Source: a virus
Reading direction: 5' to 3' (one strand)
DNA: 49,799 nt
IMG/VR virus record: IMGVR_UViG_3300022816_000110
Location: 1 to 49,799 of that record
Position numbers and translations under genes: made by a program. The notes beneath the pieces are model-generated. The model ran no database searches. It was not told where the DNA came from and saw only the letters and a program-made list of their open reading frames with translations. Shown here one piece after another: positions 35,433 through 42,562 of the stretch. How positions within the stretch are numbered: position 1 is the stretch's first letter; each line of letters begins with the position of its first letter.

Positions 35433-35587
35433 TTGCCCTGCAAGGTGTGTTACCAAGATGAAGGTGCCTCCTCATCATAGTTTCAGGTGCTACCTGACAG
35501 TGCAGGGCTGCTCTCTCATAAGTAGTTATCAACTACATATTGATGAGAGTCTATATGTGAAGCGCTATATGCGCTTGTCACTGTTGT

Positions 35588-35836
35588 CTACCGTGACGGC
35601 ATTCTTTTCGATTGCGAGGCGCTGGAGCTGCCTGCTGGGATTTTTCGAGTAGCCTCTTTAGCCTTCTTTTCATCTTTTGGACACCTCACTCTGCTACAGA
35701 AATGTTTTGATCCTTCGTGCCTGCCCCATGGACAGTCTCGGCATTTAGCCGGTTGCTGTTTGATATCGCTTACTGTGGGTAATCGTCTTGTAAACCTAAC
35801 CGGATCTCCTCCTATACATAGAAAAAGGAGCCGCAT
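35588..35836 (-). CDS. Small cysteine-rich (zinc-finger-like) phage protein
   Basis: The frame carries CRDCPWGRHEGSKHFCSRVRCPKD, a Cys4-type cluster seen in small phage early proteins. The ATG at 35836 lies inside a terminator hairpin, so the apparent AAGGAG there is probably the stem. A second AGGAGG at about 35810 has no start codon at good spacing in this frame. The translation start is therefore unclear and the gene might be decayed. Confidence 0.45.
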   Translation of the reverse strand: MRLLFLCIGGDPVRFTRRLPTVSDIKQQPAKCRDCPWGRHEGSKHFCSRVRCPKDEKKAKEATRKIPAGSSSASQSKRMPSR

Positions 35837-35852
35837 TAGCGACTCCTTGGAA
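35823..35852 (-). terminator. Terminator ending the left structured RNA
   Basis: On the minus strand ggagtcgc-taat-gcggctcc is followed by ttttt. It lies downstream of the left copy of the conserved RNA and would give that RNA a defined 3' end. Confidence 0.75.
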
Positions 35853-36115
35853 TTATCAATTGGTCAGCTCGTCGGAATCATCCGGCAAACTGAACAAGGG
35901 ACAAGTCAACCTTGTTAAGGGCATTTAACCCCACCTCATCATCACACGCTTGGCGACTGGCGCCTAAGGTCTAAAAGACCCACCGCGTGACCGAGTCCTA
36001 CAAGTAATAAGGGTACAGTAGGATTCACCCGAGCATTGCTGCTCTATGAATCTAACTGTACCCCTTAGGCACTCTTATTTTTGACGCTGTTTTAACGCGA
36101 TTTACGCGCAAATTT
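35853..36115 (-). ncRNA. Candidate structured RNA, left copy
   Basis: The stretch immediately downstream of the late-regulator copy matches 38465-38690 at a constant offset of 2575 bp. On the minus strand it folds into a long stem (ggtacagttagattca with tgaatcctactgtacc) capped by gagca-GCAA-tgctc, a GNRA-loop hairpin. A cacgc/gcgtg helix and an aacaagg/ccttgtt hairpin follow. The two copies differ at paired positions yet keep pairing (cacgc becomes cgcgc, still pairing with gcgtg). A terminator follows. No protein frame explains the conservation. Confidence 0.5.
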
Positions 36116-36385
36116 TTCACGTTTCCCAAAGCTTGAGCGTATTTGCTATCGACTAAGTACCCTTATTGATTTTGCGATCAACCGTTGAACCGTGCCATAT
36201 CTCGAATCACGCAACGGTTATATGGTGCGGCTTCCTCTTATTATACCTAACGTCAATCATTCGCTTACTTCGTAATCTTGTATTAGGTTTACTGCTCGAT
36301 CTATGGTGCCGACGCTTGATTTATAGGCAATGTAGATGCCCAATTGAGCAAATGATTCGATTTCTTTTACCTCAAAACTATCTGC
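35890..36385. repeat. Direct repeat, left copy (about 0.5 kb, diverged)
   Basis: It matches about 38465-38960 in the same orientation, with many substitutions. The two copies flank the plus-strand insert 36601-38357 and so mark a duplication or recombination event that brought in that cargo. Confidence 0.8.
36117..36385 (-). pseudogene. Decayed copy of the late transcription regulator
   Basis: This is the left copy of the C-terminal two-thirds of the regulator at 38692-39087. The frame FEIWHGSTVDRKINKG can be read, but it has an in-frame TGA just before it and a TAG just after, where the intact copy reads VARFE and KGIESIA. Similarity ends near 36385, with no N-terminal part. It cannot make the regulator. 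Confidence 0.8.
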
Positions 36386-36600
36386 ATGAGAGCTTCCATG
36401 TCTCTTATGAGCTAAACCTTTTCCATATCAACACCTCACACATATTCCTCTTTAAAATTTTCAAAATAAAAAGCTTCTGGACTACGTGGTCTACTGCAAT
36501 TAAAAATATTTCATATAAGGTGGCGCTGCAATCTTGCAGGAATTCTAACATATTTGCCGAAATTTAGGAATGAATATAAAAATAGATAGGTGGTTTTCAT

Positions 36601-36789
36601 ATGGCTTTTAGTATTTTAAACTGGGTAAATCAAAGAGTATCCGTAACAAGTATCGATAATAAGACGATTACAGGCAAATTTGAGAATGCTGATCCCGAGT
36701 TTAATGTTCTAGTACTTACTGACGATGACGGTGAAATATACGGCATCCCTCTCACAGCTGTTAGGTACATATCACTATTGTCAAAGTAA
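36601..36789 (+). CDS. Small Sm-like (Hfq-like) protein
   Basis: A 62-residue protein with aggtgg upstream of its ATG. The sequence NQRVSVTSIDNKTITGKF, then DPEFNVLVLTDDDGE and IYGIPLTAVRYISLL, follows the strand order of Sm folds: a G-x-(F/I) turn after strand 2, an N-V-L-V-L strand 3, and a final Y-x-x-x-x-x-A-V-x-x-I. In Hfq the matching parts are LKGQIKGFDNFTVLL and VYKHAISTI. Hfq binds RNA; whether this protein does is not shown. It is on the plus strand, opposite to the lytic genes, with its own terminator. Confidence 0.6.
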   Translation: MAFSILNWVNQRVSVTSIDNKTITGKFENADPEFNVLVLTDDDGEIYGIPLTAVRYISLLSK

Positions 36790-36791
36790 TA

Positions 36792-37058
36792 CTATAGGCG
36801 CCTAACGGCGTCTTTTTTATTTCCAAAACCACCATCTCCCCTAACCGTCTTAGCAATATGACATAACCAGCATAGCGCGTACCGATTGGGTCGGTCCCTG
36901 AAAAGCACCTTGTCGCCCTTGTGAGGTATGATGTGATCGACTACCATTGCCTATATTACCTTCCCCTTTTCATAACCAGCTACACAATCATTACTTGCAT
37001 AGAAAACCAACCAGAGCCTTGCACCATAATGCGCCGCAGCCCCTCTCTCCTTGTCATA
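36792..37058 (-). pseudogene. HNH endonuclease remnant
   Basis: The minus strand reads YDKERGAAAHYGARLWLVFYASNDCV, then an in-frame TAG, then VVDHIIPHKGDKVLFRDRPNRYALCWLCHIAKT. The second part is the HNH motif (VDHIxPHKGD...N...LCxxCHxxKT) of the small nucleases that sit near terminase genes in many phages. The nonsense codon and missing N-terminus show decay. The terminator of the Sm-like gene overlaps its 3' end. The rest of 37059-37325 is AT-rich with no gene. Confidence 0.75.
36797..36822 (+). terminator. Terminator of the Sm-like gene
   Basis: The stem ggcgcc-taac-ggcgtc is followed by tttttt on the plus strand, eight bases after the stop codon. Confidence 0.8.
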
Positions 37059-37325
37059 CCTCTGCTAAACAATTATTCAAACTCCTAAATAAAGGTATAT
37101 AATATCCAACCAAAAAAACGAAATAACAATAATAAATTCACTTTCCAATATTTTATCCAATAAAAAATATCAGTATTTATACTTAAAAAATTAGTTCAAA
37201 TTACTCATTTTTGTAAAATAACGTTTATTACAAATTAATAAAGAAGGATTTTCCAATATTGAGTAGAATATTACACTCAACGCCCTTTATGGGTGATTAA
37301 ATAAATTTTAGGAGAGTGTTTTGAT

Positions 37326-38006
37326 TTGAAGAAGAAAATGGTTGCAGGTATGTTAGCTTTAGGTTTGACGATCGGTGCAATAGCTCCAGTTTCTGCATCA
37401 GCACAAGTAGCAAACACAGTAAGTGACAACACGCTATCAGTAAATTTTAAGAATGTGAATTTCGCTGCTTTAAATGACGCCTATCTAATAGAATCTTATA
37501 TCACTGTCAGTGATGCAGGTATTCTTGTTATAGATGATGACGGACGTGCTTTAGTATCACAAGAAACTTTTAAAATGGTTCAAGATGGAATAGACATACT
37601 AAACACTTCGATTTTAGCTGGTAATTCTGTTATTGACATGGAAGCAAGAAGTGTTGTTCCAGTTACTAATTCATCATTAAACTCAGGTATGATTACTCCA
37701 TATGCTAGTGCAGGGACTTACTGGTGGGGCGTAGCATTAACTATGAACGAACAAGAAGCTAGTGATCTTATATATACCCTAAGACAAATCAGTTTAGGGT
37801 TTGTCGCTGAAGCAGGACTTGCAGTAATGTTTGCTACAATTGTAGGTGGACCTGTAACATGGTCTGCTGCAGCTGCCGGAACTCTTGTTACTCTTGGAAC
37901 TACCCTGGTAGCAAATAGCTTGGAGCATCATAACAACAAAAAAGGTGTTACATTAAATATACATTGGCTACTTGTGCCATATTATGAAGTAACAAAGAAT
38001 TCTTAA
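37326..38006 (+). CDS. Secreted protein, bacteriocin-like C-terminus
   Basis: A 226-residue protein with a TTG start, AGGAGAG upstream, and a clear signal peptide (KKKMVAGMLALGLTIGAIAPVSASA). After a polar middle domain, residues from about 128 become short-side-chain and hydrophobic (YASAGTYWWGVAL, then GFVAEAGLAVMFATIVGGPVTWSAAAAGTLVTLG), the kind of membrane-active segment found in bacteriocins and hydrophobic toxins. It is followed by a small membrane protein, as bacteriocins are by their immunity proteins. The role is inferred; no known family is recognised. Confidence 0.7.
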   Translation: MKKKMVAGMLALGLTIGAIAPVSASAQVANTVSDNTLSVNFKNVNFAALNDAYLIESYITVSDAGILVIDDDGRALVSQETFKMVQDGIDILNTSILAGNSVIDMEARSVVPVTNSSLNSGMITPYASAGTYWWGVALTMNEQEASDLIYTLRQISLGFVAEAGLAVMFATIVGGPVTWSAAAAGTLVTLGTTLVANSLEHHNNKKGVTLNIHWLLVPYYEVTKNS

Positions 38007-38053
38007 GCTATATTATGTTATAATAATCATAAAAAAAGAGGTGCTATCTGATT

Positions 38054-38320
38054 ATGTCACCAATTGCAATTGGGATTATAAGCATTTTCGCGCTTTTGTC
38101 CTTTTATGGTTTAATTACTGTTTTAGTCATAAAACTGATTTTCAAACGATCTGTCAAACCCAATCTTAATAGTGCTTATTTCATTTTAGGAATTATTATA
38201 TTAGGATCTATTATAAGTTTTAGCGTCTCCGATAAGCAGCCTTTAACATATACCTATACAATCTTTACATTGTTCATCATCACCTCAGCTGCAATATATC
38301 GAAATAGGAGAAAGCTTTAA
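38054..38320 (+). CDS. Small three-pass membrane protein (possible immunity protein)
   Basis: An 88-residue protein with hydrophobic segments at about residues 4-28, 41-58 and 64-82 and a basic C-terminus (YRNRRKL). It lies 47 bp after the secreted protein gene, has a GAGGTG ribosome site, and is followed by a perfect terminator. Size and place suit an immunity protein for the upstream product, which is inference. Confidence 0.65.
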   Translation: MSPIAIGIISIFALLSFYGLITVLVIKLIFKRSVKPNLNSAYFILGIIILGSIISFSVSDKQPLTYTYTIFTLFIITSAAIYRNRRKL

Positions 38321-38323
38321 TTT

Positions 38324-38357
38324 AAAACTGCTAAGAGTATTTACTCTTAGCAGTTTT
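38324..38357. terminator. Perfect 16-bp stem terminator
   Basis: aaaactgctaagagta and tactcttagcagtttt form a perfect stem around a 2-base loop. T-runs on both strands mean it can stop the secreted/membrane pair from the left and the minus-strand regulator transcript from the right. Confidence 0.9.
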
Positions 38358-38464
38358 TCTTTATATAAAACATACATTCGTAACATTGAATTCAACAAAG
38401 TTTCCAATATTAAGAGTGAAAAAGTACCCCTTCTTCAAATGACCGAAACCCTTAATTCGATTAA

Positions 38465-38690
38465 TTGAACAATGGACAAGTCAACCTTGTTAAGAGCATT
38501 TAACCCCACCACATCATCACACGCTAGACAACTGGCGCCTAAGGTCTCATAGTCCCAGCGCGGCCGAGTCATAAAAGTAATAAGGGTACAGTTAGATTAA
38601 CACGAGCAATGTTCAGCTCTATGAATCTAAATGTACCTTGTATCCACTCTTATTTTTGATGCTGTTTTCTCGCGATTTACACGCAAATTT
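38465..38690 (-). ncRNA. Candidate structured RNA, right copy
   Basis: It lies directly downstream of the intact late-regulator gene. The minus strand keeps the long stem (ggtaca-t-ttagatt with aatctaa-c-tgtacc) and a cgcgc/gcgtg helix of the left copy, with different mismatches but preserved pairing. A perfect terminator lies further on at 38324-38357. No protein frame covers it. I do not recognise a known RNA class. Confidence 0.5.
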
Positions 38691-38960
38691 TTCATGTTTC
38701 CCAAAGCTTGAGCATATTCGCGATAGACTCAATACCTTTATTGATTTTGCGGTCAACTGTTGAACGGTGCCATATCTCGAATCGCGCAACGGTCACATGA
38801 TGTGGCTGCCCTTTAATATACCTGACGTGGATCATGCGCTTAATATCATCGTCTTGAATTAGGTTAACCGCACGGTCGATGGCACTGACGCTTGCTTTAT
38901 AGGCATTGTATACGCCTACTTGCTTTGGAGCAAGTGAATCAATCCCTTTTACTTCAAAAT
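38465..38960. repeat. Direct repeat, right copy
   Basis: It is the counterpart of 35890-36385 (offset 2575 bp). It covers the structured RNA and the C-terminal part of the intact regulator gene. Confidence 0.8.
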
Positions 38961-39087
38961 CATCGACCACTGATTTCATGCGGCGATACCGTGATAAGGC
39001 AGCTTTCGCTATTTTTAATTCTGATTTAGTTGCCTTTGGAAATAATTCTATCTGTTCACCATACCAGTCCAATGCCATTGCCAACAT
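38692..39087 (-). CDS. Late gene transcription regulator (ArpU/RinA-like)
   Basis: About 131 residues with a helical N-terminus (LFPKATKSELKIAKAALSRYRRMKSVVDDFE) and a C-terminal sigma-region-4-like helix-turn-helix (IHVRYIKGQPHHVTVARFEIWHRSTVDRKINKGIESI). Such proteins activate late operons in Firmicute phages. The ATG at 39087 has AAAGGGG at good spacing; the ATG nine bases upstream abuts the GGGG. It has its own promoter and is the last gene before the cargo insert. Confidence 0.8.
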   Translation of the reverse strand: MLAMALDWYGEQIELFPKATKSELKIAKAALSRYRRMKSVVDDFEVKGIDSLAPKQVGVYNAYKASVSAIDRAVNLIQDDDIKRMIHVRYIKGQPHHVTVARFEIWHRSTVDRKINKGIESIANMLKLWET

Positions 39088-39105
39088 TTCCCTCATCCCC
39101 TTTAT

Positions 39106-39134
39106 GTTATAATGGTTGATGAGAGTTTAACCAA
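39106..39134 (-). promoter_or_regulatory. Promoter of the late regulator
   Basis: On the minus strand TTGGTT (39134-39129) and TATAAC (39111-39106) are separated by exactly 17 bp and lie about 20 bp upstream of the start codon. Confidence 0.6.
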
Positions 39135-39137
39135 AGA

Positions 39138-39170
39138 CCTCCGGCGCCCGTTCCCCAACTGATGCCGGAG
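39138..39170 (-). terminator. Terminator-like hairpin upstream of the late regulator
   Basis: cctccggc and gccggagg form an 8-bp GC-rich stem, with only tcttt after it on the minus strand and ctttatt on the plus strand. It follows the stop of the upstream early gene and probably reduces read-through into the late regulator. Confidence 0.55.
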
Positions 39171-39176
39171 GCTTTA

Positions 39177-39842
39177 TTAATTCCCTTTGTTCAGTTCTTC
39201 TTTTAAAACTTCTGCGAATATCGGTGCAACAACCTCACAAAAGGTCATCGCTCGGCGGTCGCCAATCGTTTCAACGTCCATACAATGAGCAAAGTAATCT
39301 CCATTAAAGAACTCGTTCAGGTATCTGGCATTCCATAGCAGCCCCCAAAACGCATCTGCAGACATTTCCCCCTCATTTTCAATGCTCTCCAGCTCGTCCC
39401 AAGCATCTCTAACGCGATTGTTGAGCAATGGGTATATCCTCTTCTTGTCTATTAGCATATAAGTGAAAGAACGTCTCTTTTCTCTGTACTGCTGCAGTAG
39501 CTCTTTCTTTAAAAATGCAATATTCATTTCTGGGTCCACTCTGGAAGCTCTGTCACGGTCGTGGATTTTATCATACAAATAGCCTTGCGCTTCCCCTCCG
39601 TGGCAAACTCTGATTAGAAATGCTTTGAAATTTTCGTTATCCGACATGCGCCAGAAGTGATTAAAATTACCGCAGTCACTAATGACATTAAGATCGCCAG
39701 TTTTATTAATGGTGATTGTGGCCCATTGGCAACGATGGCTGCCGATCTGTAGGCGATAAACTTCCGATACATCCTTTTCAATCCGATAGACAACTGGCTT
39801 AGCGTCTTGTGTCACAACAGCGCTTTGCACTGTATTAGGCAT
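39177..39842 (-). CDS. Hypothetical early protein
   Basis: About 221 residues: MPNTVQSAVVTQDAKPVVYRIEKDVSEV at the start, then SHRCQWATITINKTGDLNVISDCGNFNHFWRMSDNENFKAFLIRV and an acidic C-terminus (DELESIENEGEMSADAFWGLLWNAR). I recall similar proteins in phage early regions but cannot name a function. The ATG at 39842 has AAGGAGG and overlaps the upstream stop; a longer frame extends upstream but runs over its neighbour. Confidence 0.7.
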   Translation of the reverse strand: MPNTVQSAVVTQDAKPVVYRIEKDVSEVYRLQIGSHRCQWATITINKTGDLNVISDCGNFNHFWRMSDNENFKAFLIRVCHGGEAQGYLYDKIHDRDRASRVDPEMNIAFLKKELLQQYREKRRSFTYMLIDKKRIYPLLNNRVRDAWDELESIENEGEMSADAFWGLLWNARYLNEFFNGDYFAHCMDVETIGDRRAMTFCEVVAPIFAEVLKEELNKGN

Positions 39843-40284
39843 GTGCAGCAGCCTCCTTTTTTGTGTAGTCACGAATGACATTACCTTTCTTATCGAAAAA
39901 CTTTGTTTCCCACCATGGGTGGCAGTTCTCTCCCCACCATTTCCCGTCAAAGCACACAAGGAGATTAAAGCCGTGACTTCCGACAATAGTTCCCATGCTT
40001 CCAGCTACTTCTATTCGCATTCCCATCTTGGCGAATTCCAAATTGCGGTTATTCTTCATGTCTTCAAACAGGTTGCTATTACCGAACAAGTCCGATGGTT
40101 TAAAACCGCCAACCTTACGGCATTTGATGAATTTTAAGAATTCGAAGAATGTCATATCGTAGGCGTCGCTGAATTCCAAATAGCAAGCGTATTTAGCTGC
40201 ACCAGCTGTCTTTCCCTGTACTGTCTTTGAGTAATCCGGATTGTTCCTAAAAAAATCAGGAAAACTTATTTCATATGTGTTCAT
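39835..40284 (-). CDS. Hypothetical early protein
   Basis: About 149 residues (MNTYEISFPDFFRNNPDYSKTVQGKTAGAAKYACYLEFSDAY, then FDGKWWGENCHPWWETKFFDKKGNVI). No family recognised. I chose ATG at 40284 because GAGGAGG abuts the ATG nine bases upstream. Its stop overlaps the start of the next gene, so the two are likely coupled. Confidence 0.65.
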   Translation of the reverse strand: MNTYEISFPDFFRNNPDYSKTVQGKTAGAAKYACYLEFSDAYDMTFFEFLKFIKCRKVGGFKPSDLFGNSNLFEDMKNNRNLEFAKMGMRIEVAGSMGTIVGSHGFNLLVCFDGKWWGENCHPWWETKFFDKKGNVIRDYTKKEAAAHA

Positions 40285-40315
40285 TGCCCACATGCCTCCT
40301 CATGTTCTTGCGTAT

Positions 40316-40660
40316 TCATTCCATCATTTCTAGAGCATATTCATACTGCTCTTTCGTAATTTCAATGTTAATCGGCTCGTACGCTTCGCAGACGCCATCA
40401 AAATCTAGAGATATAAATGGGTCTTTCCCAAATTTTGCGGTCAATATCCGTTTATGCTCGGCGTGAAGCATTTGGTGTTCTTCGAAATCTTTAGCAGTTG
40501 GTGCCGATAAATCTTGACGAACAATCATGTATGCGTTCTGGATGTCGTTCATGGTTACGTCTAGATTTTCGTCATCCCAATCCCCAACCTCCATACTAGA
40601 TGCCAGATACCTGTCTGGATTCGTTTTATTTCTCATGACCATTACCGGCACTCTTTCCAT
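40316..40660 (-). CDS. Hypothetical early protein
   Basis: A 114-residue acidic protein (VMVMRNKTNPDRYLASSMEVGDWDDENLDV, then HAEHKRILTAKFGKDPFISLDFDGVCEAYEP). The FISLDFDGVC segment resembles the start of HAD-type sequences, but only that short motif is present. GGAGGGATGAGAA precedes the ATG. It overlaps no neighbour. Confidence 0.6.
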   Translation of the reverse strand: MERVPVMVMRNKTNPDRYLASSMEVGDWDDENLDVTMNDIQNAYMIVRQDLSAPTAKDFEEHQMLHAEHKRILTAKFGKDPFISLDFDGVCEAYEPINIEITKEQYEYALEMME

Positions 40661-40687
40661 TTCTCATCCCTCCAAGTTCCTCAATAT

Positions 40688-40831
40688 TCATCCATTGTCC
40701 GTAACTCTCCAATACAGCTTTAAGGGCAGCATTGTAAATTCTAAAAGGGTGTATCCCAACAGAGATGAATTACGAACAGCAAGTCCAATGTTCCAGTTAT
40801 TCCAGTCAAGTCCAATGTAAAATCTTCGCAA
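40688..40831 (-). CDS. Short early gene, unknown function
   Basis: A 47-residue frame with a TTG start and GAGG eight bases upstream: LRRFYIGLDWNNWNIGLAVRN, then TMLPLKLYWRVTDNG. It fills the gap between two early genes and runs in the same direction. A GTG three codons earlier is possible but sits too close to GAGG. No homology is claimed. Confidence 0.45.
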   Translation of the reverse strand: MRRFYIGLDWNNWNIGLAVRNSSLLGYTLLEFTMLPLKLYWRVTDNG

Positions 40832-40908
40832 CCGAATCACCTCATGTCCTTCCGTATTCAAATCCGTTAATCATATACCGATAAATTATTTATTGGAGGT
40901 GAATTGTA

Positions 40909-41202
40909 ATGTTTAGTACAATTGTCAAATACATCAACAGTGTGTTATATGTGCTAAAGTTTTCATTCTATTCTATAATTGCTTTCTATCTATATTTTCA
41001 AATTAAAGCAGCAGATTACCCGAAAAATATAAAGGTAGAAGAATTTTTAGACTGGTCCGATAGTGTATTATTACATTTTTTATGTGCTGTCGCTGCAGTC
41101 GAAGCAATACATATTGCGATAAAACCATTTCTTTCATGGGCGAAATATTTAGATGAAAGAAATATAGAAAATATTGAGAGACAATTCCGCAACTACAAAT
41201 AA
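40909..41202 (+). CDS. Small membrane protein (plus-strand moron)
   Basis: A 97-residue protein with two hydrophobic helices (about residues 8-32 and 53-75) and a charged C-terminus (YLDERNIENIERQFRNYK). It has an excellent GGAGGTG ribosome site. It lies on the plus strand within the minus-strand early region and has its own terminator, so it is probably expressed in the lysogen. Superinfection exclusion is a possible role, inferred from position only. Confidence 0.6.
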   Translation: MFSTIVKYINSVLYVLKFSFYSIIAFYLYFQIKAADYPKNIKVEEFLDWSDSVLLHFLCAVAAVEAIHIAIKPFLSWAKYLDERNIENIERQFRNYK

Positions 41203-41219
41203 TTAAATCCATCATTAAA

Positions 41220-41262
41220 TCTCCTTATATTTTTTTTAGGAATTAATATAAGGGGTTTTTGT
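41220..41262 (+). terminator. Terminator of the 97-residue membrane protein gene
   Basis: ccttatat and atataagg form a stem around an AT-rich loop, followed by ggttttt on the plus strand. Confidence 0.6.
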
Positions 41263-41312
41263 CTTTCAAATCACATTAGTTTCATTTGATCTTCATTATT
41301 CAAACGCTCTTC

Positions 41313-41636
41313 TTAACTCAAAATTGGATTTGCTCTTTTCCATTCTGCAATTACAGGTCGATCACCGCACCAATTACACTTCAACCAAGAGACATCCGGA
41401 AGCTTTCTATCTTCCAAATTTGCGATTGTCGTAGCTCCACATGACGGACACTTAACTGCTTCCGTATTCAACTTTAATCGCGAATCATCGGAGTCTAGTT
41501 GACCACTATTAATTGCATCTTCCAATTTATCAAATGATGCCACTGACGATTTGTCATCATCCCAAAAACCTTCTGCTTCTGTATTGTTCTCAATCCAATA
41601 AAGCAGCTTCTTTGCACTTATCGATCTGTCTTGCAA
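41313..41636 (-). CDS. Zinc-ribbon early protein
   Basis: About 107 residues. An N-terminal helix-strand part (RSISAKKLLYWIENNTEAEGFWDDD) is followed by CPSCGATTIANLEDRKLPDVSWLKCNWCG, a four-cysteine zinc ribbon. The frame is open further upstream, but TTG at 41636 has GGAGG at good spacing and avoids overlap with the upstream gene. It may bind nucleic acid; family unknown. Confidence 0.6.
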   Translation of the reverse strand: MQDRSISAKKLLYWIENNTEAEGFWDDDKSSVASFDKLEDAINSGQLDSDDSRLKLNTEAVKCPSCGATTIANLEDRKLPDVSWLKCNWCGDRPVIAEWKRANPILS

Positions 41637-41677
41637 GACAATTACCTCCCATGTATTTCGATATTCATTATGTTGTA

Positions 41678-42160
41678 TCAGCTGATTTTCCCGCCTTTTC
41701 TTAACAGGCATGCATTGAGGAATACCGCGAACAAATGATCATCCCACGAACATATCCCATCCTCTAAATCAAATCCTTTTGCCCCGTTAAATAAATTCAT
41801 GGCAGCTAGAACAAGGCGTCTCCCGCCTCCAGACAATCCTGCGAAACGTTGTCCTCCAACGATCATATTCCCTTGATCGTCCAGTTCTTTAAAATCGCGA
41901 CGATAGTAATTGCCGTTCCTTGAGTAATCCCAATCGTCGGATTCTTTCACTTTTACCGTTTTAAAGTCGTAGCACCATGAAAAGAGCCATTCTAGTTCGT
42001 TGATGTCGCCTACATGATTAAACACATGCGGTAATGCTACGATGTACACTGCGGAACGATAATCGCTCGCTGTCTCAACTTGAGGATATCTTTCTTTCAG
42101 TTTTAAAAAATTAGCCGAATGTTCAGCGCTTGTGAATTGCACATTTTTTCCTTTTGTCAT
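41678..42160 (-). CDS. DUF6075-like early protein
   Basis: A 160-residue protein (FTSAEHSANFLKLKERYPQVETASDYRSAVYIVALPHVF, then FKTVKVKESDDWDYSRNGNYYRRDFKELDDQGNMIVGGQRFAGLSGGGRRLVLAAMNLFNG). I recall this pattern from phage proteins grouped as DUF6075, function unknown. AAGGAG precedes its ATG. Confidence 0.65.
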   Translation of the reverse strand: MTKGKNVQFTSAEHSANFLKLKERYPQVETASDYRSAVYIVALPHVFNHVGDINELEWLFSWCYDFKTVKVKESDDWDYSRNGNYYRRDFKELDDQGNMIVGGQRFAGLSGGGRRLVLAAMNLFNGAKGFDLEDGICSWDDHLFAVFLNACLLRKGGKIS

Positions 42161-42173
42161 CTGAAAACGCTCC

Positions 42174-42413
42174 TTAGAAAAGTGTTAATTGCTTAAAATC
42201 AATCGACTGCGCATCCCGCTGCCATGCTTCCTCGCTGTAAGAGCCGACTGCTTCCTTGCTGCGGTAAAATATCCTCACTTGACCGTTTGGGACCTTAACG
42301 CGCTTTTCAAATCTCACCTTCTGCCCTTCAATCCTATGACTCCATTCTCCCGGACGGCTTTGTAGGATACTCTGGGCCAGTTTGGTGCACTCCTTCCAAG
42401 ATATTTTTTGCAC
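42174..42413 (-). CDS. Hypothetical early protein
   Basis: A 79-residue basic protein (ISWKECTKLAQSILQSRPGEW, then RFEKRVKVPNGQVRIFYRSKEA). The GTG start has AAGGAGG six bases upstream. No family recognised. It lies between two small early genes in a tight minus-strand run. Confidence 0.6.
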   Translation of the reverse strand: MQKISWKECTKLAQSILQSRPGEWSHRIEGQKVRFEKRVKVPNGQVRIFYRSKEAVGSYSEEAWQRDAQSIDFKQLTLF

Positions 42414-42424
42414 TGTGCTCCTCC

Positions 42425-42562
42425 TTACCTACCGACTTGTTGAAATTGCCGACGTAATAACTCAGCCTGCGCTGCGGCCTTATCTGCCCAGCCTGCCTCA
42501 TCGTCTTCAAAGGCGATGTTCCTAAGCTGCACCTTGGTTGCTTTGCTATAATCAAGCTTCAT
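42425..42562 (-). CDS. Short helical early protein
   Basis: A 45-residue gene (MKLDYSKATKVQLRNIAFED, then WADKAAAQAELLRRQFQQVGR). Its ATG overlaps the stop of the upstream gene as TGATG, a strong sign of coupling. The protein looks entirely helical. Function unknown. Confidence 0.65.
   Translation of the reverse strand: MKLDYSKATKVQLRNIAFEDDEAGWADKAAAQAELLRRQFQQVGR

Noticed and set aside
37142-38411. Three copies of TTTCCAATATT around the secreted-protein pair (37142, 37250, 38401)
   Set aside because: The motif is short and AT-rich, in an AT-rich setting; chance recurrence is likely and no symmetry or function is evident.
39843-39986. Upstream extension of the early gene at 39177-39842
   Set aside because: The extension runs out of frame over its neighbour's coding sequence, while ATG at 39842 has a strong ribosome site.
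42334-42555. 73-residue minus-strand frame
   Set aside because: It overlaps a 45-residue and a 79-residue gene that both have better starts and coupling signals.
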